From the NCBI GenBank assembly GCA_963678705.1, contig OY783216.1, forward strand, positions 1,550,001 to 1,614,000: a DNA stretch of 64,000 nucleotides, read 5' to 3'. Under the pieces are notes generated by a model. The model saw only the letters and a program-made list of their open reading frames with translations, searched no databases and was not told the DNA's origin. Each line of letters starts with the position of its first letter. Positions within the stretch are counted from its first letter, which is position 1. Source of the DNA: Panorpa germanica (taxonomy: Eukaryota > Arthropoda > Insecta > Mecoptera > Panorpidae). Position numbers and translations under genes: made by a program. Of this stretch, positions 15,001-24,287 are shown piece after piece.

Positions 15001-18000
15001 AATCCAATTTGGTTTTAAAAGTGCGTTTAACCAAGAATCGAACCAAAGCCAACCTGTGTTTATTCATTATTAAATTAAAAAATCGACATCTAGGAAATCA
15101 GTTTATAACCCAATCTTAACGAACTGCAAATAGTACAGAACTTATTTCTAAGAAAGGAAGTACTCTTCTAACGAAAGCAAACCTACATAAAAGAACAAAA
15201 GAATAATACAAGCACGATCCTTCCATTGATTGAAAATAGCGCACACGCCAAAAGCAACCGCTGCAGCTCATGCACAGGCTCACGCTTTGCCAGAGCATCT
15301 AATGACATAATTACAGAGTCGATGACATAAGATTGACATTTTATGGTTAGATAATAACAATAACATTGATACAATTATTTATATTTGTTATTTAAATAAA
15401 AACATGTTCAAAAGTTATTTTAATATATGTAACAGCGGCGTACGGTGGGGGGAATTGTTAACAATATAGTTTTATTAATGAACTAGACATTTCAATTCTG
15501 GCAATTGGCAATTCTGGCTGCCATCTTGAAAATAAGATAAACATTTCTTTGTTTATCTTAAAAAGTATAATTCTTAGAAAGATTTTGTAAAGAGCTTTAT
15601 TGTAGATAACTATATTATCTACAACTTTTATTAATAACTTTTTGTTGTAACTTTTATAATAAAAAAGTTATACGCAAAAATAAATCTTAAATTCTGTGGT
15701 TTAATAAACAGACTGTACTATTGTAGTACTGCAATAGTGAGCTTGTGATTCTCTTTTACTGAAATGAAAGAGATTTGTTAAGACTATAGAACCCTATGTT
15801 TAGAAGAAGTGGGGTGTACGTGAAGTGTATGCTTCGCTGTAAGTGCAGATGAAGTGCTACTTGAAGCAGCTACAGCAGCGTCAGCAAATACCAACGGAAT
15901 CATTTTTCATAAAAAAATCTTTGCAATTCTATAAAAGCTGAAATAAACTGTTGATGCATGTTCTGAACAACGTGTACCTTTAATTAAGTTGAATGAATAA
16001 ATACTCGTACAGCCGTATAAAATCTTATGATTTATGACGGTGTTCTCTTTATTTTTAAACGTGATCTTAGGAAGTTATGCTTATTGCTTTGAAGTAAAGT
16101 TAGGTTATGTAGCACTCTGGCAGCTTCAATTTTAAAGTAACCATTCACACGTAATGCATATATAATTCCGTAAACTATTCCATGTCATACAGAATTGCGA
16201 GATTCTTTTCGCAGTGCCTCAGAAAGAATCGATGGCAAAAAATGCCCCACAAATTTTTGCTTTCTTTAGATCTGAACATCTTTCTTCATGCATATAAATA
16301 AGTTTACTTCATTTACCTATACTAAAGCAAATTGTTTTATATTAAATCTATTATTCTGTTACTCATAGCTTGGCTTAAACATATAACACACATTCGGTGC
16401 AACGATCGGACCAATTCGATAGCTGTGAGCACTCAGTCTTAAGCTACATGAGAATTTTAATTTAGAAGAACGGTTCGTTGCACTGTACAGATCATAAAGT
16501 TTATACATAACCTTCAATTCTTTATTATCTTTCAATGAATACGAGTAAAAATAGTTGAGTAGCGACAGGACTGGCTTTAAAAATATTGCTTGCGAGAATA
16601 AAAAGGACAGAAACTTATATGTAATAAATATTACTTTAGATTTTCTATTTTAGTGTTACGTAAAGGTATTTATTTTTAAAGACTCATTGCGCAAGGGTGT
16701 TACAAGATACCCTTGAAAATATCAGTCATATTAGATGCTCAGCTATTGTGTTATCAGTCATTTGTGTCAGTTGATGTTAAGGGCGTCCGCAGACGGGGCG
16801 ACTGGTTACAAACCTTAGCCCCGAATCTGCCTGAACCGAATGTGATTACAACTGTGTTGTTAGTAAAAGAAAGAACGTGTTTACGAATGAGATAAAACAC
16901 ACGGCAAGAACGTAACTATACTGATTTGAAACTGGTTTTGAGTATATATTCAGCGACTAGATTTCTCGATCGCAGGGGATTGTTGGTTTCATCAACAGAG
17001 ATGTTTACAAATACTATTGAAAAGTATTTAAATACATACATACAATCAAATATAACACAAAAGAATCCCCTGTTTTGCTATTGTTAAACATTCTATAGTC
17101 AGGATATTAGGTTCGACATGACACGTGCTCGTTTTCGTTGAAAACTTCGTTTCTCGTTTAGTTTGCAATCAGCCGACACGTGTGCCTTTCCTCGTGTTTT
17201 ATCTCAATCGCATACACGTTCGATCTCTTACTGAAAACATAGTTGTAATCACATTCGCTTCGGGCACATTCGGGGTATAGTTTGCAACCAGTCGCGTCGT
17301 GTGCGGACGCCCTAACAGTCATTTGTGTCAGTTGATATTAAGTGTTTCTGTAACGGCAAAAATTTTGCATTTGATAGGCAAGTTGATAAGACAAATTCTC
17401 TTTGAGAGAGCATGATTATCATTGAATGAGGAGGCTTGCACATTCGTAAACAACTATTTTGCAAAAGAAGATGTATTCTACTCAAATGAAATAATTTCTT
17501 GTTTAGATGTAACAATAATATGCATTACTTGCTATGGAATTGAAAACAATTAATAACAAAACGAAACCATATACAATACTGGTATATATGTACATAAGAA
17601 CAGAGGTCGTTACATACACATTAATCCAGCACTTGAACAAGACGTGCGAGGATATTCATTTCATTAAAGATAACAGTTTTTGTGACTATAAATTAATTGA
17701 TGTGTTAGAACTATTCATAACTGTCATAGCCGTCCGCAAAACATTTTACAAGAGGAACAAAATTTGGAAACAAATAATCGTCGCATTAAACGTTTCACAA
17801 TTTGTATTAAATGAAAATATCCTTATCAGTTGTTTTTTTAATTAAAAAACAATCTACGTATCTTTTTTACAAAAGTAACCCAATTACACATTGTAGAATA
17901 TTTTCCGTAATTCATTGAGTTCCTCTCTGAGACGCCCATGATGGTTCTGAGTACACAAGATAACCAGATAGTTTGTTTTCATTAATTGAAGAATATAGAA

Positions 18001-19598
18001 CATTATTCTATACAAGTGAATTTGTGTGTATTTGGTCAAAAAATTAACGTCATGTTTCTAATCTCAAGTGATAAAACTAACGCTAGATAAGAAGAGCACA
18101 ATAGAAAGTATTTATTTTATAAAATGTTATAATTACAACACTTTATAACTAAAAATATAATATAATTTGTAACTTATGGTCAGTAAACGCTGTTATGTAG
18201 CTTTTACGTATAATTTATGTCTAAATGCTTATGCGGTTTCGTGAATTTGAAATATGAGTATAAATATATTGAGTAATACTAAATATATATTTATGGTAAC
18301 AGCATATTGACCTAGAATGTTGAACCGTTGACACCATCTCGATGTTTTTAGGTTCGATTTCAGGAGCTACAGTATTGAATTTAGCCTCACCCTATCAGGT
18401 CAGGTGCGGCAGAAGTTTGCGAGGCTCTTGTTCTTTGTATAATTTATGTAAATTGTAAGTAAGTATTTTTGATGATAATTGACGAGAAATAAAATTTTAT
18501 ATTGTAAGTTTTATAAAAGTTAACAAGCACAAAGACGACAAATATTAATGATGATAAAGTAAGGTACATGAATGCTTTAAAATATATACGTATGATAAAA
18601 GATATGCAGTGATTCTAGTGGGATTTCTAAAGAGAGAGGCGCCAGATTCAAATACATATATAGTAATGAATTTTTGTACTTGGGTTGTTGCGCGAGAAAG
18701 CGAGGCCCCAGGCGGTTGCCCAGCTTGCCACCTGCAAAGGCCGCCTCTGCCTATGGTTATATATCGATTATTAGATTCTAAGATGTTCAAGTGAAGGCGT
18801 TGTGCAAAATTTCAAATACCATTCTATCTGGTAACAATTTGTTAAACGATTGAATTGTGGGATAATTGCAACTCAACCTATTTCTACTTCTGTCTTACCT
18901 AGAATTTACCGAAAATAATAATTTATCAAGTAGAAAATCTAAAATGATAATGTCGCATGTTATAAAATCGAACACCCCAGTAAACAATTTGGTGAAGTGC
19001 CCTATTTAGTGACGTTTCTATCACTTCAATTATAGTTCGCATCAACTTTATCTTCATTTGTATTCCGACAGGTGGAGTAATTTCGCCATTTGCAGCCGAT
19101 AAAGTAGACATTTTATATGAAAAAATGTGAGAAACTGAACTATAAATGAACTCTTTCGTGACAAAAAAAACATGAAGCATCTTCAATATGATGTCAAAGT
19201 GACTCCAAAATGTTTACTGGGACATGATAATTTTTCAATATTTAGATTGATATTTATTGATCAAAGTGTAACTAAATAGGATGACACAAATAATTTTCTA
19301 ATAAAGGAAATAATCTGCGTTCTTCGCCGAGTTTAAATCTTCATTATTGTTACTGGATTGGAACTCTGTATCTCTGACACTATATTAAAGTTGTAACATA
19401 AGTTGGAGTGTCACCAGAAATGTTAAAAATAGGTGAATACATTTTAAACTGTACCTGTGGCCTATTAAAATCATCGGTACATTTAGTGTATCCGCTTTTA
19501 ATCCCCAACGAAGGCGTTTGTGGTAAATCATGTTGGGCATTTATTAAAACACTAATTAAACACAGAACAAATATTACACGAAACTCACAAAACTTCAT
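1..19598 (-). CDS. LanB2: Laminin subunit gamma-1 (LanB2), 5' part, 19 exons, cut by left edge
   Basis: Basement-membrane laminin gamma chain. Coding exons (minus, 5' to 3'): 19598-19455, 14949-14688, 14551-14434, 14352-14166, 14055-13881, 13119-12985, 5794-5609, 5535-5310, 4508-4400, 4326-3997, 3694-3511, 2600-2430, 2361-1975, 1817-1526, 1449-1179, 846-680, 560-428, 346-105, 38-1. All phases join, giving about 1252 codons; the family is about 1600 aa, so roughly 350 lie off the window. Seen: signal peptide ([17 protein letters not shown]), LN domain about 40-287 ([42 protein letters not shown]), Cys-rich LE repeats, laminin IV-A about 520-690, more LE repeats to about 1040, then heptad-rich coiled coil. 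Motifs match gamma-1, not beta-1. A second ATG lies 10 codons upstream (19628); the inner one was chosen because it opens the signal peptide directly. Confidence 0.95.
1850..1964. repeat. Solo arm of family H inside LanB2 intron 13
   Basis: One end of the family seen at 4645-5182. It makes up about 115 of the 157 bp of the intron between exons 1975-2361 and 1526-1817, ending 10 bp from the donor of the upstream exon. Confidence 0.75.
2643..3458. mobile_element. hAT-type nonautonomous element, copy 1
   Basis: Ends CAGAGATGTGCG / GCACATCTCTG, flanked by the perfect 8-bp duplication TAGAATAC (2635-2642, 3459-3466). Lies in LanB2 intron 11. Interior is AT-rich with repeated CAAATACAAAATA-like runs in both orientations and no ORF. 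Confidence 0.92.
4645..5182. mobile_element. TTAAGGTGAAAC family H, long-armed inverted-repeat element
   Basis: In LanB2 intron 8. Arms of about 130-140 bp (TGAAACGATACTTGGCCATT..AATCGTTTTATGTAAG) facing each other, ends TTAA. Possibly a TTAA-target element. Confidence 0.78.
6158..10325 (+). CDS. ROPN1L: Ropporin-1-like (ROPN1L/RSP11-type) protein with long C-terminal tail, nested in LanB2 intron 6
   Basis: Exons 6158-6245, 6410-6573, 8182-8349, 8494-9027, 9138-9300, 9934-10325; phases join to 502 aa. The N-terminus carries an RIIa dimerisation/docking fold ([20 protein letters not shown], residues about 16-35) followed by [16 protein letters not shown]. Exons 3-4 continue the family core ([50 protein letters not shown]). 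Vertebrate ROPN1L is about 230 aa and ends just after this; here some 270 further residues follow, acidic and Ser-rich ([20 protein letters not shown]), of no fold I recognise. Family role: radial-spoke/fibrous-sheath protein binding AKAPs in cilia and sperm tails, so testis expression is inferred. Exon 2 uses a weak donor (gtgctt). Intron 1 holds a U2 snRNA fragment, intron 2 two nested transposons, intron 5 a long-armed inverted repeat. Confidence 0.88.
6302..6334 (+). pseudogene. U2 snRNA 5' fragment, retroposed
   Basis: Reads ATCGCTTCTCGGCCTCTTGG then ATAAGATCAAAG, the 5' end of U2 snRNA with about three changes. It is truncated after about 33 nt and flanked by the 14-bp direct repeat AGCTCGTATTAAAT (6288-6301 and 6336-6349). 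This is the mark of LINE-mediated insertion. It lies in ROPN1L intron 1 and is not a working snRNA. Confidence 0.85.
6750..7397. mobile_element. CCCAGTAAAC family, outer copy (interrupted)
   Basis: Ends CCCAGTAAACATTTGG and CCAAAATGTTTCCTGGG, flanked by CC dinucleotides. Interrupted by a second copy of its own family at 6937-7311. In ROPN1L intron 2 / LanB2 intron 6. Confidence 0.8.
6937..7311. mobile_element. CCCAGTAAAC family, inner copy
   Basis: 375 bp, inverted ends CCCAGTAAACAATTTGG / CCAAAATGTTTACTGGG, 2-bp duplication CT. Closely related to the longer copy at 62119-62968. Confidence 0.85.
7706..8083 (-). repeat. Dispersed repeat family A, copy 1
   Basis: GGCCTTAGGGGGTGGCAAGC..; reverse of 18388-18752. 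GC-rich edges, AT-rich middle. Class unknown. Confidence 0.7.
9394..9810. mobile_element. Long-armed inverted-repeat element in ROPN1L intron 5
   Basis: Left arm 9394-about 9480 (AAAGTGTGTCCAAAATGTGT, GCATGCGTCGAAAGTGACAG) is repeated inverted at about 9724-9810, with a 240-bp AT-rich middle. No ORF. Confidence 0.75.
10575..10810 (-). mobile_element. 3' fragment of the same LINE family
   Basis: Reverse complement matches the last 230 bp of the LINE at 35474-36105, including CAAGGCAAATAAATAAAT. It lies just beyond the ROPN1L stop, so it may supply 3' UTR sequence. Confidence 0.8.
11915..12010 (+). repeat. Short dispersed repeat R
   Basis: ACATTCCGACTATTAGTTTT.. is shared with 54990-55165; a related stretch (CCAACCTTCAAACGATATGT) occurs at about 47785 and 55019. 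Confidence 0.6.
12245..12740 (-). CDS. Candidate tiny secreted-peptide gene (2 exons, 47 aa)
   Basis: Tentative. ATG at 12740 opens a classic signal peptide ([20 protein letters not shown]) and continues [19 protein letters not shown]. It stops at a strong donor (gtaagt, exon 12740-12623, phase 1). The nearest acceptor that joins in frame (atttaag, exon from 12270) adds SPEIPQPL and a stop at 12245. The mature peptide would be about 27 aa, rich in aromatics and Pro. It lies inside LanB2 intron 6 on the same strand as LanB2. The signal peptide and donor are seen; the second exon is a guess with a weak polypyrimidine tract, and other downstream exons are possible. Not recognised as a known peptide. 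Confidence 0.25.
13293..13865 (+). repeat. Dispersed repeat family G, copy 1
   Basis: Shares long stretches (TTCGATAATGTTTTTTGACG, ACCTCGGCATTTATGTAAAG) with 53150-53825. It fills LanB2 intron 5. Unclassified. Confidence 0.7.
15525..15690. repeat. Short dispersed repeat Q, copy 1
   Basis: Inverse match to 28515-28660 (CAAAAAGTTATTAATAAAAG, TTGTAGATAAT). Class unknown. Confidence 0.55.
16781..17312. mobile_element. PIF/Harbinger-type nonautonomous element, family D, copy 1
   Basis: Ends GGGCGTCCGCAGACGGGGCG and a matching inverted end (GCGACTGGTTG-like arms over 60 bp), duplication TAA on both sides. In LanB2 intron 1. The TAA duplication points to PIF/Harbinger; no transposase seen. Confidence 0.8.
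18388..18752 (+). repeat. Dispersed repeat family A, copy 2
   Basis: In LanB2 intron 1, ends GGTTGCCCAGCTTGCCACCT..AAGGCCGCC. About 85% like copy 1 by eye. Confidence 0.7.
18976..19221. mobile_element. CCCAGTAAAC family, short subfamily
   Basis: 246 bp with the same ends, 2-bp duplication AC. In LanB2 intron 1, about 230 bp from the signal-peptide exon. Confidence 0.85.
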
Positions 19599-22500
19599 TT
19601 TAAAAACTGTACTTAAATTTAAACACATAACATTAAATTATAAAAGAAAACACTCAATAAAACACTAGATCTGATACGAAATAATCTTCATTTTAATAAT
19701 ATTTGAGTCATTATTTAAGTAAATTATAATTGTTTGTTAGAGTATTTGTAAACAAACACCCAACACCAGTCGGAGGAGCTTAGGAACTGAAATTAGAATT
19801 CCTGAAAACATAAAGCATACTGGCTTCAATGGTTTGGCTGTGTGTTGGTGTCGGCTGATCATGTCGTGGAAGGTTTGGTACATCGTGCTCGCAATGCTTG
19901 CCTGTGCTATGCATTGGAGCTGGAGCAACAGCATGAATCTGAAATTAAAAGCAACAAAAAACTCAGTACTGAGTGAGCTGAAGAACGACTACAGATGGCG
20001 TTAGCGACTGTGGGTGTGTGCCAGTTGTCTTGTGGAAGAGCGAGCGAAGGCTTGTACCTACATCTAAAATATAAAGGGTTCTTTTCAATCAAGATTTAGC
20101 ATATAAACCTAAATACATTAGTTAATAGACTAGTATACAAACTATTAGACTACATAGAAACAGTTGATACTTTTAAAAAATGTTTCATTCAAAAAGGTAG
20201 TTATTAGAATTATAAATAACGTACAAATATTATTTTGCTGAGCTGAGCTAGCATTCAACGCCAAACTATGCCTGCGTTTGCAGATTCGGACAAGCTATCT
20301 ACTGACTTGTGCAAGCAGTATTATCACTCTGTCCTTTTCTTACGCACTGGCGGCAGTTTCAGAGATTTGTTTGTTTTCATTATCAGTATACAACATTGTG
20401 CGTGCGTTATTAATCAACAAGTTAATTATACACTTCTATTATACGCAACAGGAATAAAACGTTTATGATCGTACTTATTTTCTTAAAACTAAAATATGTT
20501 ATATTTATTACAGATCTTTTCACAGATTCAGATCAGATTCAGATCGATACAGATTTATCACAAACAGGTTTCGATCGTCGAGAACTTTTAAGATAACGGC
20601 GAAAGCAATATTCGAGTTTCAAGTATTCGACAAGCCGTATTCGAGAGTTTTGTTGGATTATTGTTTTGTTTTATTGCATTTATAAGTTATTTACGAGCAC
20701 CTGCATATGTCTCTGTATTAACTTAATGGACAAGAGTAATATACACAAACTTATTCTCCTATTGTCTTTTGTACGTGACGTGACAACTATTTTAAATTTG
20801 AAATATGTTAGTCTCTGTCCTTAGGTTTAATTAAAAAACAAGTTAGAACCAATGGACGAATATATACTCGTGTTTCAGTAAAGATTTTTTGAGGTTAAAT
20901 GAACGAAAATTAGTTTTTGTTTTAAAATCAAAAATATGTTCGCTAAATCTACTAACGCACATTTAGTGTTAAGTACTTCTACGTTAAACTCTCTTGACTT
21001 TAAGAATTTCTTTCGTCCTCTTTCTTTTTCTCAATTGTAATCATTCTCTGTTTCTTTCTATCTTTCAGAATAATGTTTGAAAGATCGCCCACAGGGTTCA
21101 CAGATGTTTAAAAACAAAGAAACTTTAAGATGAGTTACGATTCATAGAAAATAAAACCATTTCTAGGCATTACACATTTATGAAATAAAGTTGCTCCGTT
21201 TAAAGTAGATGCTATTCATAAATATGCTAATTATTCGATATAGCTACACCTTTTGTTTTGAATCTTATAAAAAAACTATTGCACTTTCGTATATTTGATG
21301 CTCCTTTTATTATAGTGAAAACATGTACAAATCACACGTAATATGCCTTATACAATTGTTTATTAAAAAATAGACAGAATTTATGCTTAAAGTTGACCAA
21401 TAAATGTGAAATATGACGCCATTTTTACTTATATATGGAATATTGTCATTTTATTTCTAACCTCAAATTTGAAAATTTAACTTTAACCATTAATGTTGTC
21501 TATTTCTAAATAAAAAATTGTATAATGTATATATTGAGTAAGATTTGTACATGCTTTGAGCATACAACACACACCATAAAACATACAAAAATGCAGTAGT
21601 TTTTAAATAAGATTCAAAACAAGAAGTGTAGCTATATCAAATAATTACTAGAAATATTTTACGTTTTAAAATATCTATTTAATAATCTTCAAAGTTCAAA
21701 GGCTTTAATTCTGTTATCTGAAGGATATTTGTTTAAAATCGTGATTTGAAACTCAAAGGTTTTTAGATTATCATGTAGTTATAAATAGTTAATGATTACA
21801 TAGAGAAAGAGATGGCTTCTAAGACTGCTCTAAGACAAAGTTGCTAGCTTTGTTTCTGTTTAAAATAACGGTAAGTCACTCTGTCGATCTTGTAGCAGAA
21901 AATGAATCAGCCAAACGATTTAAATAATTTAATATAGGTTACAACGCAGGCTGCCATTAGTGTCCAGAACTCAAGAGCAGTCTCGAATTAGACATTTCGA
22001 ATTCATTCAAGTAGCAACCATTTTAAATCAAATATTACAAAAGAGTAAAATATTTGCTGATATATTTACTTGTATCTCCCCGTCCCCTTTCCCGCAGACA
22101 TCGCTGATCTGTGGGTGAATTATATATGATATCATCTCCAGTTTGACTTCCGGTTTGTTCGGGTCATACAATTCTCTGCGATAACTGATAAACCTCCGCT
22201 GATGATAACTACCACTCGGTCACGAAACTATTGTAACGAATAACGAAGCATCAGTGTAACTTTGCAGATAGCACACTTGAAGAACAATTATTTCAAACAA
22301 GAAATGAAATGCTGTTTATTTTCATGAATTTGTTCAGCTCTTTGTGCTAAGGCTGTCCAAATTAGAAGTCAATAACTATTTTAAATAAATAATCAATTCT
22401 CTTAGGATTAACATGACTTAAAATTAAGAAAAGAAACGCAATCAAATTTTAAATAGAAAAGCAGATAGGCATGTATTAGCAAAATCCTGTTCTATTTACT

Positions 22501-22899
22501 ACAGTGTATTGACATTTTATATTTGCAAAAGCTAGAGGAGTGACCGCAGGGACAATTCTATATTTGTCAAAGTTTATGAAACATAATTCCGAAATACATA
22601 TTTGTAAGGTTAGAAAGAATGTGACCTATGATAAGAGTATCTTTCATGAAAAAAAGTACAACGTCTATTGACCCCTGGGCCCTGCTTGCTAAGATATAAC
22701 GTGTGACATTAAATATATCAGATATTCAGATTTACAAAGCCTTAAAGAAAAAAACAATAATTAGATCTTAAATAATTTTAGTTTTATTTCATTTTAAAAT
22801 AGAGGCACTCTCTTTGGCAGCCCCATAATTACAACATAATTTTAATAGCGATAAGAGAAGATAAAACTACATGAATAAATTGTAAGCATCATGGTTTTT
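19599..22899. other. Upstream flank of LanB2 and downstream flank of mini-PARP 1
   Basis: Holds a relatively GC-rich block at about 19740-20060 that may be the LanB2 leader exon and promoter (acceptor-like and donor-like signals on minus, short ORFs only), one family F element, and otherwise AT-rich DNA with no gene seen. Confidence 0.4.
21228..21647. mobile_element. TAATTATTCG family F, copy 1
   Basis: 420 bp with inverted ends of about 45 bp (TAATTATTCGATATAGCTAC, CACCTTTTGTTTTGAATCTT). No ORF. Ends in TA, compatible with a Tc1/mariner-type MITE. Confidence 0.8.
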
Positions 22900-23586
22900 T
22901 TAAAGAACCACCACCTCGACCGCGCCCTTATCGTTCTCGTTCTCGAACTTAACCACGTAAGTAGGATAATAAGTTGCATCTGATTTTTGTTCCACACTGC
23001 AACTTATTTTCTTCACTACTATTACCAGGTCTCCTTTATTTGCAGTAATGTGTTCTACCAAAACTGGTTCTTCATTTTGCCATCCGATATTAGTTCTTCT
23101 TGGATCGAGGTTGTAGTCCAATGCAACATGAAGTTTATCGGATGTGATTTTATAGAAAGCGTCGGTCTAAAAAAATAAAATCAAATTATTATTCAAGTTT
23201 GCTTTTTATTTAAAAATGTCATGATAGATGGCAGTGTACATACAAAGCAGACATTTCCGTTTCTATGCCGTTTTATCTGTTGCGTCAAGAATAAGCATCT
23301 GCCATACGCGTAAGGATGCTGCACTCTCTCAATTGTTTCGATGTCTTCTGCGTTGAAGAATCCCTGTGCTACAGCCTAAAATATAAAAAAGAAAATAGTA
23401 TATATTTAAATTTATAAAAAATATATATAAATATATTTAATGATTATAATTTTATTTGAATAATCTTACATTATATTCACTGCAACCCTTTTCAATGGTA
23501 AACTTCTTGTACCGCACGTTGCCATAATTGTCCTCTACGTCTACCCATTCTTCAGGCTTATTCTGCAGGACTAATTGCAACATCAT
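22900..23586 (-). CDS. Mini-PARP 1: PARP-catalytic-domain-derived small protein, His lost
   Basis: Exons 23586-23470 (39 codons), 23375-23244 (44), 23166-22900 (88 plus stop): 171 aa, all introns phase 0. It follows the TIPARP/PARP12 catalytic domain at both ends: linker NKPEEWVDVEDN..KGCSEYN, helix IETIERVQHPYAYGRC, the first core strand AFYKITSDKLHVALDYNLDPRR, then LVIVVKK and the closing strand DATYYPTYVVKFE. The usual segment between them (about 70 aa with the GxGSYFA NAD loop and second catalytic Tyr) is absent within one unbroken exon. The NAD-binding His of the family (LFHGT) aligns with Lys (FYKIT). Activity as a transferase is therefore unlikely; a pseudoenzyme, scaffold or inhibitor is inferred. 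It has an acidic C-terminal tail not seen in its two neighbours. A 5' UTR acceptor (tatatag) lies just upstream of the double ATG. Confidence 0.8.
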
Positions 23587-23911
23587 GCGTCCCTATATAT
23601 GGATTTATATTTAAATCGAATGAATAATTCAGATAATACGCAATTGATAACAATGTAACAAAAAAGCACACGATTTTTTTAATCTTCAATTCTTTTTATC
23701 TAATTAAGTTTACTTACAAATGAAAAGTGTTTTCTTAATAATTAATAAAATTATTATCTTATTTGAAATATTTTTTCACTGAAAACCTAACTACTTATGG
23801 AGAAAATTGATGCAAACAGAAGTGTCTAGTTTCGCTGTATATCTACAATGCAGTTACATATATGAGTTCATACACATCTACATACTCAATTTGATTCGCA
23901 TTTAAAATAAT

Positions 23912-23920
23912 GGGAATCCC
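23912..23920. promoter_or_regulatory. Rel/NF-kappaB-type palindrome upstream of mini-PARP 1
   Basis: GGGAATCCC, a perfect match to the GGGRNNYYCC kappaB consensus, about 195 bp upstream of the leader-exon donor (gtaagt; exon ends near 23717). The following bases (CTTTTTACCAGGGCGTGT) are nearly the same as those after the site of mini-PARP 3, so this promoter block was duplicated with the gene. Confidence 0.6.
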
Positions 23921-24007
23921 TTTTTACCAGGGCGTGTACTATTGTCAACGTTTTACCAGAGATGATACGTTTTACTAAATGACAAACAGTAAAAACAAAG
24001 ATGGCGG

Positions 24008-24240
24008 CAGATATTTCCGAGGCACTTGTTCTGTATGTAATTTAAGTAAATTGAAAGTAAGTATTTTTATATTATAAGATTTATAAAAGTTAACAAACAC
24101 AAAGACGACAACTATTAATAATGATTAAGGTACATGAGTGTCTTAAAAGATATACGTAGTGATTCAAGTGGGTTTTCGAAAGCACGAGGCGGGAGATTCA
24201 AATTCAAAATGATTTTCTTGTACTGTAAATTTTGCTCGTA
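24008..24240 (+). repeat. Dispersed repeat family A, left part of copy 3
   Basis: Collinear with the start of family A; its counterpart lies beyond the 2-kb palindrome at 26353-26434, with about 20 bp of overlap between the two parts. Confidence 0.6.
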
Positions 24241-24287
24241 AGTAATGTTGCCGCTCTGTCAGGCGCAATGATGTCTTAAGTTTTATT

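Noticed and set aside
17534-17845. 103-codon plus-strand ORF in LanB2 intron 1
   Set aside because: AT-rich, no recognisable motif, no splice support; likely chance.
1-19598. Laminin beta-1 (LanB1) as the identity of the large gene
   Set aside because: The LN domain and IV-A region follow gamma-1 motifs ([36 protein letters not shown]) and lack beta-chain ones.
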